From JASSUD01 sp031963045 (GTDB lineage: Bacteria > Pseudomonadota > Gammaproteobacteria > Burkholderiales > Burkholderiaceae), in NCBI GenBank assembly GCA_031963045.1, contig JASSUK010000001.1, forward strand, positions 1 to 13,160: a stretch of DNA of 13,160 bases, given 5' to 3'. Positions 1 through 7,519 of the stretch are shown one piece after another; within the stretch, counting starts at the first letter, position 1; the number at the start of each line of letters is the position of its first letter. Both the position numbers and the translations under genes were made by a program. Under the pieces are notes generated by a model. It was not told the origin of the DNA and ran no database searches. It was given only the letters and a program-made list of their open reading frames with translations.

Positions 1-108
1 GTAGCCGAAGTAGCCGAAGTAGCCGAAGTAGCCGAAGTAGCCGAAGTAGCCGAAGTAGCCGAAGTAGCCGAAGTAGCCGAAGTAGCTGAAGTAGCTGAAG
101 TAGCTGAA
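1..108 (+). repeat. 9-bp tandem repeat encoding Val-Ala-Glu
   Basis: Twelve full copies of a 9-base unit stand head to tail: nine of GTAGCCGAA followed by three of GTAGCTGAA, and the array is cut by the window edge. The unit is a multiple of three and is read in frame as Val-Ala-Glu by the following large ORF, so copy-number change would lengthen or shorten the protein without breaking it. The silent C-to-T change confined to the last three copies suggests recent expansion of the GCC type. Confidence 0.95.
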
Positions 109-2622
109 GTAGTGCTTTCAACCATTGATCAAAATAAAGCTAGCTTTGAGCAATCTGCGCTACAACAACCTGTAAAAAATGAGCCGCATACCATTGAACA
201 ACAAGAGGATAAGCAAGCGCAGATAACTATTGGTGCTGCTGAAGAGGACTTTGATGAATACGAAGATGCTCTTCACACCCCCCCCAATCAATCAGTCGAT
301 ATGCGCACTGTGGCCTTCTCTCTAGAAGGAGAAGCAGAAAATAATGCAAAAGAAGTATTGACGCAGAGTTTCCCTGCTACCCCTCTCCCATCGATACAAG
401 CAGTGGAAAAAGAAGAAGCTAGTCCTTTGCTAGCTGTCCAAAGTACCTTTATGGAGCCAAGTTCTCCAATCCCAGGAGTACCTATCAACAATGAATATAG
501 CGAAAATAATCGTGGAAAATTACTTCTCGATAATTTTTCTGAAAAAGGAATAGAAAACGCATTAAAGGGCTTGGGTGGACTAATAGAGAATACTGCAGAA
601 ATTATCCCTAATCATTCTGATTCTACTTTGCAAGGCCCGGAAAAGAGAAAATTAAATATTATTCAAGGTTTAAAGACAAGTGAAGCTATTCTGTCTTCGC
701 AGGAAAAAGGTTCAAATACAAAAAATATTACCTGGTCTGCTTCAGGAGATGCATCTGATAAAGGATATAAAGATAATATTGTAAGCATAGAAGAGGCAGA
801 CACAGAAGAAGCAGAAGAAAAATCTGCCCTCCTACCAGATAGCCCAGAATTAAGGTTGCCATTGAAAAGAAAAAATACCGAGGAAAGATATTTAGAAAGT
901 AATAACCTTGCTGCAGAATTAGCTCTTGCAGAGCAAAGCAGTGCGTCAAGCATGGCAGAGGAATCTTTTGACGAATCTAGCCCTTTTCCAGCGGTTTTTC
1001 CAACAGGTCGGAAATTATCTTTAAATGGGGGCGCCCCTCATTCTGAACCCAGTGCCCGCAACGATAGCGGCATTGGTTTAGAGCCAGAAACGCTATATTT
1101 AGAGCCAGAAAAGCTACAAATTCCCCGCAGGAATCGCACGCTATCTGACTCTTCTTTTAGAGACTCAGATCCAGATCGTAGTACAGACTATCCTCACTCA
1201 GGGTCAGAATCAGATAGTCGTTCTCCAAGATATAAGCCATTGAATCGCTACACTCCGCTAAACCCAGTGCTTATTGAGGAGGCATCACAAGCATATTCTA
1301 TAAACGCTACTAACCAACCTTTTAATATTATACCTCCATCCCTCAGAGGAAAAGCTCCTTCCCCTTCCCCCTCCCCTTCTTCATCGACTTCGCCAAGGCC
1401 CAAGCTTGTATCGCATAGATTGTCGAAATCTTCATTCTCAAATGCTTCTGAAGCAACTGTGCTTGCTGAAGACACACTAGATAGTGAGTTTGATAATATG
1501 AGTGAGGTTGATAAACTGGTTGAACACTATCAAAATACAAATCCGGCTATAGTTGGGGCAAAAAGAGTTTTTGCTAGAATAGAAAGGGCTAGAAGGACAA
1601 ATAGTTATATTTTCTCAGGTGAGGAAGACAGTTTTTCTGAGGTTGATAAAAATGATGGGATGGAAAAGCTGAAAGAATCGCTGTCAGAAAAAAATGAAGC
1701 GCTTAAAAAAGAAGCCGCTATTAATAAAAATTTTATAAAAAAAGTAGATGAATATGAAAAGAGAGTTTCAGATTTAAACAGTCAAATTTTAGAGTTGCAA
1801 AAAGAAAGTAAAAAAGAAAAATTAAAGAGAATAGAAGTCGAGAGGGATAATAAAAAAGCTGAAGAAAAAGCAAAAGAGTTTGAGGCAATAGTAGATGATG
1901 CTAAGAATTACATTAATATATTGGAATCAAGTAATGGAAAATATAATGCCATTATAAGAGAAAAAGAAGAAGAAATTTTTATATTGAAAGAACTCGTTGA
2001 AGAAGAAATTGGATTGAATGTAGAAAAATATGAGGAAGGTATAGAAAGTGTTATGCAGTATAAAGATTATATAAATAATTCAATAATAGAAAATGCATCA
2101 AAAGAGAAAATAAATAATTTTGCGGAAAAAATTAAAAAAATTGATGTGGAAGTTGTAAAGCAGTGTGCGCGCTACTTTTTTGAAAAAAATGGAAAGGGCG
2201 TGCAAAATAATATGAGTGAGTTGGAGGTAGATTTTGATTATATTTTAGAGTTGCTGAATATGATTGAAGAGAATGTTTTAATAAATGAGTTTGGTGGATT
2301 TTATAATTATTTTATTGATCATAAAGAGGGTTTTGATCGTCAGAATTTGATGTGTATGGCATTTATTTTTGCATCCATAAAAGATTATTTTATCAATGAA
2401 ATATATAATGCAGACATAGCAGATGAGCCAATTTTAGGTAAAATGAATGATGGCGCTAACATAACTTTTTCAAAATTATCAAATGAATGGGAAATTTTAA
2501 TATCGCAAGAGGAGGAGCCTTTTGCTATCGTAGGTTTGGGTGAGGGACAAACCCCAGCCAAAATATACAAACCACAATCTCCAAATTCCCTGAAAAAAGC
2601 GCTATATGCACCAAAGCGCTAG
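1..2622 (+). CDS. Large coiled-coil protein, 5'-partial; candidate secreted effector
   Basis: The frame is open from base 1 through the Val-Ala-Glu repeats, so the start lies upstream; the GTG at 112 is only an internal codon. The visible part is 873 residues. Order: repeat (residues 1-36); a long acidic, Ser/Pro-rich, probably disordered region (about 40-500) with several Arg-x-x-Ser motifs such as RTLSDSS, and a run of Pro-Ser pairs near 455; a Lys/Glu coiled coil (about 550-680); then a C-terminal domain (about 700-855) that aligns with the end of the next large protein. There is no signal peptide or membrane segment in what can be seen. I do not recognise a family. Coiled coils, low complexity and a paired paralogue fit a type IV secreted effector of a Legionellales-like bacterium, but that is inference; a structural or surface-associated protein is possible. 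The 3' half is markedly AT-rich. It may be shortened at an amber stop (see findings). Confidence 0.85.
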   Translation, partial: VAEVAEVAEVAEVAEVAEVAEVAEVAEVAEVAEVAEVVLSTIDQNKASFEQSALQQPVKNEPHTIEQQEDKQAQITIGAAEEDFDEYEDALHTPPNQSVDMRTVAFSLEGEAENNAKEVLTQSFPATPLPSIQAVEKEEASPLLAVQSTFMEPSSPIPGVPINNEYSENNRGKLLLDNFSEKGIENALKGLGGLIENTAEIIPNHSDSTLQGPEKRKLNIIQGLKTSEAILSSQEKGSNTKNITWSASGDASDKGYKDNIVSIEEADTEEAEEKSALLPDSPELRLPLKRKNTEERYLESNNLAAELALAEQSSASSMAEESFDESSPFPAVFPTGRKLSLNGGAPHSEPSARNDSGIGLEPETLYLEPEKLQIPRRNRTLSDSSFRDSDPDRSTDYPHSGSESDSRSPRYKPLNRYTPLNPVLIEEASQAYSINATNQPFNIIPPSLRGKAPSPSPSPSSSTSPRPKLVSHRLSKSSFSNASEATVLAEDTLDSEFDNMSEVDKLVEHYQNTNPAIVGAKRVFARIERARRTNSYIFSGEEDSFSEVDKNDGMEKLKESLSEKNEALKKEAAINKNFIKKVDEYEKRVSDLNSQILELQKESKKEKLKRIEVERDNKKAEEKAKEFEAIVDDAKNYINILESSNGKYNAIIREKEEEIFILKELVEEEIGLNVEKYEEGIESVMQYKDYINNSIIENASKEKINNFAEKIKKIDVEVVKQCARYFFEKNGKGVQNNMSELEVDFDYILELLNMIEENVLINEFGGFYNYFIDHKEGFDRQNLMCMAFIFASIKDYFINEIYNADIADEPILGKMNDGANITFSKLSNEWEILISQEEEPFAIVGLGEGQTPAKIYKPQSPNSLKKALYAPKR
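1077..1118 (+). repeat. 21-bp in-frame tandem duplication
   Basis: Two adjacent 21-base copies (1077-1097 and 1098-1118) differ at two positions and encode the heptapeptides LEPETLY and LEPEKLQ within the disordered part of the first large protein. It is a recent local duplication. Confidence 0.85.
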
Positions 2623-2654
2623 TTCCAAAACAAGGCTCAACTGCCCAAAGCAGC

Positions 2655-2687
2655 CCCTGCACTACAACCTAAAACTAGAGTGCAGGG
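2655..2687. repeat. 9-bp inverted repeat after the first large gene
   Basis: CCCTGCACT (2655-2663) and AGTGCAGGG (2679-2687) are perfect inverted arms around a 15-base loop. The position just beyond the stop codon suggests a 3' transcript structure, but no T-run follows, so a Rho-independent terminator is doubtful. The hairpin also lies inside the in-frame readthrough tail of the preceding gene. Confidence 0.55.
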
Positions 2688-2706
2688 CGTACTGCCTAAA
2701 CCATAA

Positions 2707-3175
2707 AATTAAGATATAACCCCAAAATTATTGTTTTCAGAGCAAGTGCTGTGCAACCCAGCCAGCTGTGTACAAAAAAATATAAAAACCAACTCTCGTA
2801 ATTGGCAGAGTGCCGGTAAAGCCCATTTACATAAGCATCTGGTAGGTTGGTGGTGAGGCACGAACCCCAACATGCACACCACGAACTTCCAATCTTTGCA
2901 ATTATTAAGCAGGCGTTAAAGAAGGCAGCGGCATGCATATTAGGGAACATTGCCCATCACCAACCACAACCTGTTCAATAAACTAAAAAACCCAGGTCAT
3001 ATATCTATTTCATAGATTTTTCTTGTGCTATACGATGCCAGGAATTTTGGACAAATCTTGCTTTTAGCTTAGATTCCTGCTTAATTTTTGCCAGGAACGT
3101 CCATTTATTTTCTATATAAATAGCAGCCCATACAGTTAGCATGGAAGCCGCTTTGTATTTTTTGAGATTTTTTTT
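2707..3175. other. Gap of about 470 bases without a supported gene
   Basis: No ORF with a ribosome site or recognisable product is seen. The longest frame is a minus-strand 84-codon ORF (2696-2950), rich in Cys, Trp and Leu with no ribosome site, which I do not accept as a gene. Base composition is mixed, with a relatively GC-rich patch near 2810-2960 that could be the remains of a lost gene. The last 120 bases are AT-rich and carry promoter-like sequence for the next gene. Confidence 0.5.
3080..3118 (+). promoter_or_regulatory. Possible promoter of the second coiled-coil gene
   Basis: TTGCCA (3088-3093) and TATATA (3113-3118) are 19 bases apart, a loose fit to a sigma-70 promoter, about 60 bases before the start codon. 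CTTAATTTT (3080-3088), with a weaker CTTAGATTC 12 bases earlier, resembles the tandem TTAA half-sites bound by PmrA upstream of effector genes in Legionella and Coxiella; the first half-site is poor. Suggestive only. Confidence 0.25.
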
Positions 3176-5764
3176 ATGAGTCCAGTGCGTGTCGAATCTT
3201 CAATCAACTCTAGCTCGTGGTTTGACAGACAGCGTCACCAAGCCGTTTTAAAGTCGGAGTACGCAACGAATGCATTACATAATTGCAACCCCGCTGCTAT
3301 CCACCAATTAAGCCAATGTGTAGTGCAATTACAAAGAGACGAACAAAGATTTACACCAGAAGAAAAAACGCTTATTCAGCTGGCAGCAGGCTATAAGCTG
3401 CAGCAACTATTTCTAGAAAAAAAGACGCAAGATGCCGCTTGCCTTGAGCAAAAACAGCGCACACTTACGGTGCTTATGACGCGCTACGACGCGATGAAAA
3501 AGCAAGCAGGCGGCTCAAGTTTGATAGCAAAAAGCGAAGAAATTAACACCCTCTGCAAAGAACTTGCTCCGATAGCATCTCTTGATAAAAAAAGTCATAA
3601 AGATATACAGCGCCTTGAAACAGACATTGGTATAGACCTTAAAAAACACCAGCCAGATATACCCGCTACTACATCCAAATTACAAAAAATAAGCGAAAAA
3701 ATATATACGCTAGATGTACATGATCCCTTATTTGATAAAAAAACTAGAGAAATATTAAAAGAATCACTTCCAGTGCTTGCGCAAGTGTCATCCATAATAT
3801 TTTTATCTGCCCTATATACACATAGCTTTGAAAATTTTTCTACATCAATAGGCAAAATTATGCCTGAACCTTCTGCGTCTATAGATAGCGAGAGGGCAGG
3901 GAGGAATGCTAAATATGAAGAATATATATCATTAACAGAGCAATCCTTTGCACAGATCCCAGCTTTATATGAAGTATTTGTGGAATTTAGGAATGCCTTG
4001 CAGAAAAAGGATGACGAATTAAAGGCTGGAAAAAAGATTTCACCGAGAGAAAAAGAGAAATATAAAAAAGATTTTAATGCGGGTGACTATAATATAGTAG
4101 TGGAAAATGCTAATAATTATTATGTGCCGAATGATAAAAAAAACATAGGTCAATTTACTATAAAGCCATTAGAGGCTAACCAGAAAAGCATACATGAAAT
4201 AATACACGGTGAAGAAAATGCATCTGGTTCGCCGTCTCTTCCGAATGGGCACATTGAAGAAAATAATTTTCCTGTGGAAATAATACATGGATTTTCTTCT
4301 GAAAAATGGAATGAAAGCACACAATCTTTTTCTTCTAAAAAAGGTAGCAGCGTTAATATAAACACAGCTGCTGTTTATTCTAATGATAAGCCCCCGAAAG
4401 ATCTAAATTCGCCAACTGGGGTTTTTATAGAGGATGAAGAGAGTTTTCTATCTTCCCCTTCTGTAACTTCTCCAGATCAAGAAGAGGTAAATTTGTTAAG
4501 GGAAAAATTTAGGGAAAGCGAAAAGGAAAATTCAAGACTCGTCGATAATATTGAAAAAATTGATGCAGAGCTTATGCAGCTTAAAGAGCAAAATGCAATA
4601 CTTTTAAGTCTGCAATCAGAGAATAAATCCTTAAAAAGTGATATTGTTAATCTCAAAGAATATTACGAAAATGAGATGCAAGATCTAAAAAAAGAAAGGG
4701 ATAGAAAAAAAGCAAAATATCTTGATGCAGATCAAAAAATTCAATGTTTGAATGATATAGATAAAAATAAAAATAGAGAAATAGACAGATTGAATAAAGA
4801 ATTGGAAAAATTAAAGAATATAAATATTGGAAAGAATCATTATATTTTAAAGCTAGAGAAATATAAATCTGAGTTGGAGGAGGATATAGATAATTTTAAA
4901 AGTACTATATCTGAATATCAGAAAGATAAAAAAGAACTTGAAAGAATAAAAAAAGAGCTTGAAGAGGAAATTGAAGAGCTTGAAATGAAAATTGAAGAAC
5001 TTGAAACGGAAATTTTGGATAAAAATAATAGTTTCTATAATGGAAATCGAAGTTTCGTTATATCTAGCCCTGAGAGGAAAATAAAACGCGCTTATTCGGA
5101 TGAAAATATTCAAGCTTTTGATGAAGGAGCTTTTATAAAATTAATTAAAGAATTTGATAGAGACACTATTGCTGAATGTCTCGAAAAATCTTTTAATTAT
5201 TATGGTGGAGTAGGCGAACAAGAAAATATTTCTAGCAATATATTTAAAATACGCAGTAAAGAGAGAGATTTTGCGCGTCAAATATGCCTGGATGCTGTAG
5301 TAAAATTTAAGAAAAATATAAAATATAGTGTAAAATACTTCTCAAATATTCGTTATGAGAAACCTTTAAATTTTAAAGAATTACTAAAAGACGAGTCGCT
5401 CAAAAAGAGACCGATGATGTGTTTTGGAGAACTAGAGCTTATTGATTATGAATTAATGCGCTATGTATTTTTATCAATACAAGATTACTATAATAGTTTT
5501 GAGGCAAGAAAAAACAATAAACGAGAGAGAGGGACTGATTTCTTCTTGTATGACGGCTATACTCTAAAACATGTGTGTAATGTCGCTTTGGGAATCGCGC
5601 AGGACCCAGGCCAAAATAAAAAGAATGATATGTCTACGAATGCGAGTCCAGGCACAGGAGACGGCAATACACTTACAGCAAGTGGCTCACTAGAGCCTAG
5701 CGTTAACGGCCCTAAGCCGAGAAAGGCCCGTCCAAAATATTCAAATGGGTTGCGCAGCCAATGA
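3176..5764 (+). CDS. Large coiled-coil protein; candidate secreted effector, paralogue of its neighbour
   Basis: This 862-residue protein starts at ATG 3176; the only ribosome-site-like sequence is GAG at 3164-3166 followed by a run of eight T. Order: a mainly alpha-helical N-terminal region (about 1-340) with short coil-forming stretches; a Ser/Gly/Pro-rich linker (about 340-430) in which EIIHG occurs twice; a long coiled coil (about 435-617) with near-perfect repeats such as EELEMKIEELETEI; then a C-terminal domain (about 644-815) and a basic Pro/Lys tail. The C-terminal domain aligns with that of the upstream large protein: IKEFDRDTIAECLEKSF against IKKIDVEVVKQCARYFF, YVFLSIQDYY against FIFASIKDYF, and VALGIAQDP against VGLGEGQTP. 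No signal peptide, membrane helix or catalytic motif is evident. Function unknown; a secreted effector acting in a host cell is the favoured but unproven reading. Confidence 0.88.
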   Translation: MSPVRVESSINSSSWFDRQRHQAVLKSEYATNALHNCNPAAIHQLSQCVVQLQRDEQRFTPEEKTLIQLAAGYKLQQLFLEKKTQDAACLEQKQRTLTVLMTRYDAMKKQAGGSSLIAKSEEINTLCKELAPIASLDKKSHKDIQRLETDIGIDLKKHQPDIPATTSKLQKISEKIYTLDVHDPLFDKKTREILKESLPVLAQVSSIIFLSALYTHSFENFSTSIGKIMPEPSASIDSERAGRNAKYEEYISLTEQSFAQIPALYEVFVEFRNALQKKDDELKAGKKISPREKEKYKKDFNAGDYNIVVENANNYYVPNDKKNIGQFTIKPLEANQKSIHEIIHGEENASGSPSLPNGHIEENNFPVEIIHGFSSEKWNESTQSFSSKKGSSVNINTAAVYSNDKPPKDLNSPTGVFIEDEESFLSSPSVTSPDQEEVNLLREKFRESEKENSRLVDNIEKIDAELMQLKEQNAILLSLQSENKSLKSDIVNLKEYYENEMQDLKKERDRKKAKYLDADQKIQCLNDIDKNKNREIDRLNKELEKLKNINIGKNHYILKLEKYKSELEEDIDNFKSTISEYQKDKKELERIKKELEEEIEELEMKIEELETEILDKNNSFYNGNRSFVISSPERKIKRAYSDENIQAFDEGAFIKLIKEFDRDTIAECLEKSFNYYGGVGEQENISSNIFKIRSKERDFARQICLDAVVKFKKNIKYSVKYFSNIRYEKPLNFKELLKDESLKKRPMMCFGELELIDYELMRYVFLSIQDYYNSFEARKNNKRERGTDFFLYDGYTLKHVCNVALGIAQDPGQNKKNDMSTNASPGTGDGNTLTASGSLEPSVNGPKPRKARPKYSNGLRSQ

Positions 5765-5879
5765 TGCTGCGCAACTTATCGATATATGAAAAGCAAAAAC
5801 ACGCCCCCCGCTCTCTTTGCTATACTCTTGCGCTTTACAATTGCATGCTCGTTTGGAAAGAATAGATCTTAAGTCTTAC

Positions 5880-5954
5880 CTCCCTGTAGTTCAATGGATA
5901 GAACGAGTGCCTCCTAAGCGCTAGATACAGGTTCGATTCCTGTCAGGGGGACCA
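5880..5954 (+). tRNA. tRNA-Arg (anticodon CCU)
   Basis: The cloverleaf can be drawn in full. The acceptor arm pairs 5880-5886 with 5944-5950, including one G-T pair. The D arm has GTTC/GAAC, the anticodon stem AGTGC/GCGCT surrounds loop CTCCTAA with anticodon CCT at 5913-5915, and the T arm has ACAGG, TTCGATT, CCTGT. Discriminator A (5951) and encoded CCA (5952-5954) follow. tRNA-Arg(CCU) genes are frequent phage targets in other bacteria, but here the next tRNA is the one occupied. Confidence 0.95.
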
Positions 5955-6037
5955 TGCTGGAGCCCACTTATAAAAACCCGCCGGCAAAGCGGCAAGGCAG
6001 ATATAATAAGAGCCTAGAATATATTCAAAATTGCCAA

Positions 6038-6061
6038 AAAGGTCCGAAAGGGCCTTTCTTT
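6038..6061 (+). terminator. Rho-independent terminator after tRNA-Arg
   Basis: AAAGGTCC (6038-6045) pairs with GGGCCTTT (6050-6057), with one T-G pair and a GAAA tetraloop, followed by CTTTA. Placed about 85 bases after the tRNA-Arg gene. Confidence 0.75.
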
Positions 6062-6198
6062 ATGAATGGCGTTTGAGTGTCTCATGCATATGTTTTTTGC
6101 ATGGATTGCCATACGAAACTGTTTCAAATAAAAGCGATTGCGCGTTTTTGTTATAGATTTTGAGTACATTCTGAACCTGTTTAGGTATACTTCAGTTT

Positions 6199-6204
6199 TA
6201 TAAT
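6199..6204 (+). promoter_or_regulatory. -10 element for tRNA-Ser
   Basis: A perfect TATAAT ends 10 bases before the first base of tRNA-Ser, giving a very short leader as is usual for tRNA genes. No good -35 hexamer is seen at the expected distance. Confidence 0.55.
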
Positions 6205-6214
6205 ATGCGTATCA

Positions 6215-6304
6215 GGAGGCGTGGCCGAGTGGTTGAAGGCAGCTGACTTGAAATCAGCCGTACGGGCAACCGTACCGTGGGTTCGAATCCTACCGCCTCC
6301 GCCA
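6215..6304 (+). tRNA. tRNA-Ser (anticodon UGA)
   Basis: A class II tRNA with a long variable arm. Acceptor GGAGGCG (6215-6221) pairs perfectly with CGCCTCC (6294-6300). Anticodon stem GCTGA/TCAGC encloses CTTGAAA with anticodon TGA at 6249-6251. The variable stem is built on TACGG/CCGTA and the T loop is TTCGAAT. Discriminator G (6301) and CCA (6302-6304) are encoded. The phage integrase gene ends only 24 bases downstream, so this is the probable integration target. Confidence 0.96.
6281..6304 (+). other. Probable attachment site (attL) in the 3' end of tRNA-Ser
   Basis: A tyrosine integrase gene abuts the 3' end of an intact tRNA gene, the standard arrangement when a phage integrates into a tRNA and restores its 3' end. 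The core is placed over the T arm and acceptor by analogy. No second copy of this tRNA 3' segment is present in the window, so attR must lie outside it and the exact core cannot be defined. Confidence 0.5.
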
Positions 6305-6322
6305 GAAATTCCCTTATATTTC

Positions 6323-6350
6323 AGTAGCTTAGAAGCCTAAGCTACTTTTT
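6323..6350 (+). terminator. Terminator hairpin after tRNA-Ser, spanning the integrase stop codon
   Basis: AGTAGCTTAG (6323-6332) and CTAAGCTACT (6337-6346) form a perfect 10-bp stem with a four-base loop, followed by TTTT on the plus strand. It terminates tRNA-Ser transcription. The integrase stop codon (6329-6331) lies inside the left arm. Confidence 0.75.
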
Positions 6351-7519
6351 CTGGGACAAATCTGGGGCAAATTCTCTTCAAGGCTCGACTCAAACCGCGC
6401 CATTTCTAGGTCGTTTTGTGCGCCGTCTAGCCACTTTGCGTAGGTGCGCAGAAACATTTCAATACTGTGTCCAAGCTGTCGTGCGCAAAAAGCAGGAGTC
6501 ATCCCAGCCATAAGCATCATCGTGGCATACGTATGCCGCATATTGTAAGGGCGTCGATAGCGGATGCCTAGGCGCTTAAGGCATGGTATCCAGTAGTGAC
6601 GCCGGAAGACTTGCTCACTCTTCCAAGGTATACCGGATCGAGGGGCGGACCATACATGGTCGCCGGTTATTCGGGTGTGCTTGGCTTGGCGGTTGATCGC
6701 GCGTAGCGCGCGGCTGTTCAGTAGCACATCACGCGCGACGTTGGTTTTGGTACTGTTCTTCTGCAAGCCCCCCACTATTACTTCAGCAACGGTCATTTTC
6801 TCGCTGCGCAGGTCAACGTTGGGCCAGCGGAGGCCAAGTACTTCTGATGTGCGTAGGCCGGTGAAGAACCATGCCTCGACCATGTTATAAACTTGCTCAG
6901 GGTAGTGCCTTGCTATGTCGGCGATGATTGCCTCGGCCTCGTCGCGGCTAAAGGGGTCGAGCGGCGGCTTTTGGTGTTTGGCGCGCGGTACCTCATGGAC
7001 TGGGTTCTCGCTGATGATTTTATCTGATACAGCCAGGTCGAGCGCTTGACGAATGACCGACACGTAGTTGTTTACCGTCTTGCCGGTCAAATCGGGCCGC
7101 AGAGCAATCGCCGTTAGCAGGTGGCTGAGTTTGAGCGTACGTAGCGCTAGTGTACCTACTAGCATCTGTTTTTTTTTGTCGGCGATGGCTGCATTCCAAA
7201 AATTGACGGCGCTTTTATTGCTGGCCTTGGTCGAGTTCTCGACGCTCTGTGTATCTAGCCACATAGTGAGCCAGCTTTCCACCGTCAGCGTACCGCTAGT
7301 ACCACTCGCCAGGAAATACTCGGCCATGCTAAATGTGCCATGCCGTATCCGCTCGCGGATTTCTTGTGCGATGCGATGTGCATATTTCATGTTCGCCGCT
7401 GTGGGCGGCATTGGTTTATCATTAAGCATTAATAATTCACGCTTGCGCTTGCCGTCTAGAGTAAATGACAATCTGATCGCGCTACCATGAATTTCTACGC
7501 CATTACCTTTTCTACCCAC
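6329..7519 (-). CDS. int: Tyrosine recombinase, phage integrase
   Basis: The 396-residue protein has the full layout of a phage-type tyrosine integrase: an N-terminal arm-binding region (about 1-70), a SAM-like core-binding domain (about 75-175) and the catalytic domain (about 185-370). Visible catalytic residues are Arg223 in TGLRTSE, a candidate Lys254 or Lys258, Arg328 in YNMRHTYATM (Tyr replaces the first box-II His, seen in relatives), His351 in QLGHS and nucleophile Tyr360 in RTYAKW. It catalyses site-specific integration and, with the neighbouring Xis-like protein, excision. The GTG start is supported by AAAAGGA eight bases upstream. It overlaps the end of xis by 25 bases, so the two are co-translated. 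The gene ends next to tRNA-Ser, the likely target. Its coding sequence is visibly more GC-rich than the rest of the window, suggesting separate acquisition. Confidence 0.95.
   Translation of the reverse strand: MGRKGNGVEIHGSAIRLSFTLDGKRKRELLMLNDKPMPPTAANMKYAHRIAQEIRERIRHGTFSMAEYFLASGTSGTLTVESWLTMWLDTQSVENSTKASNKSAVNFWNAAIADKKKQMLVGTLALRTLKLSHLLTAIALRPDLTGKTVNNYVSVIRQALDLAVSDKIISENPVHEVPRAKHQKPPLDPFSRDEAEAIIADIARHYPEQVYNMVEAWFFTGLRTSEVLGLRWPNVDLRSEKMTVAEVIVGGLQKNSTKTNVARDVLLNSRALRAINRQAKHTRITGDHVWSAPRSGIPWKSEQVFRRHYWIPCLKRLGIRYRRPYNMRHTYATMMLMAGMTPAFCARQLGHSIEMFLRTYAKWLDGAQNDLEMARFESSLEENLPQICPRKSSLGF

Noticed and set aside
1..108. Repeat array as a CRISPR
   Set aside because: The unit is 9 bp with no spacers and is read in frame as part of a protein.
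112..114. GTG at 112 as the real start of the first large gene
   Set aside because: The frame is open through the repeat to base 1 and no ribosome site precedes the GTG; the start lies outside the window.
2696..2950. Minus-strand 84-codon ORF in the gap between the large genes
   Set aside because: No ribosome site, odd composition rich in Cys, Trp and aromatic residues, no recognised family, and it overlaps the hairpin and tail region of the first gene.
6675..7490. Plus-strand ORFs (71 and 140 codons) inside the integrase gene
   Set aside because: They lie opposite a clearly recognised integrase with all catalytic residues and are a by-product of its GC-rich codon use.
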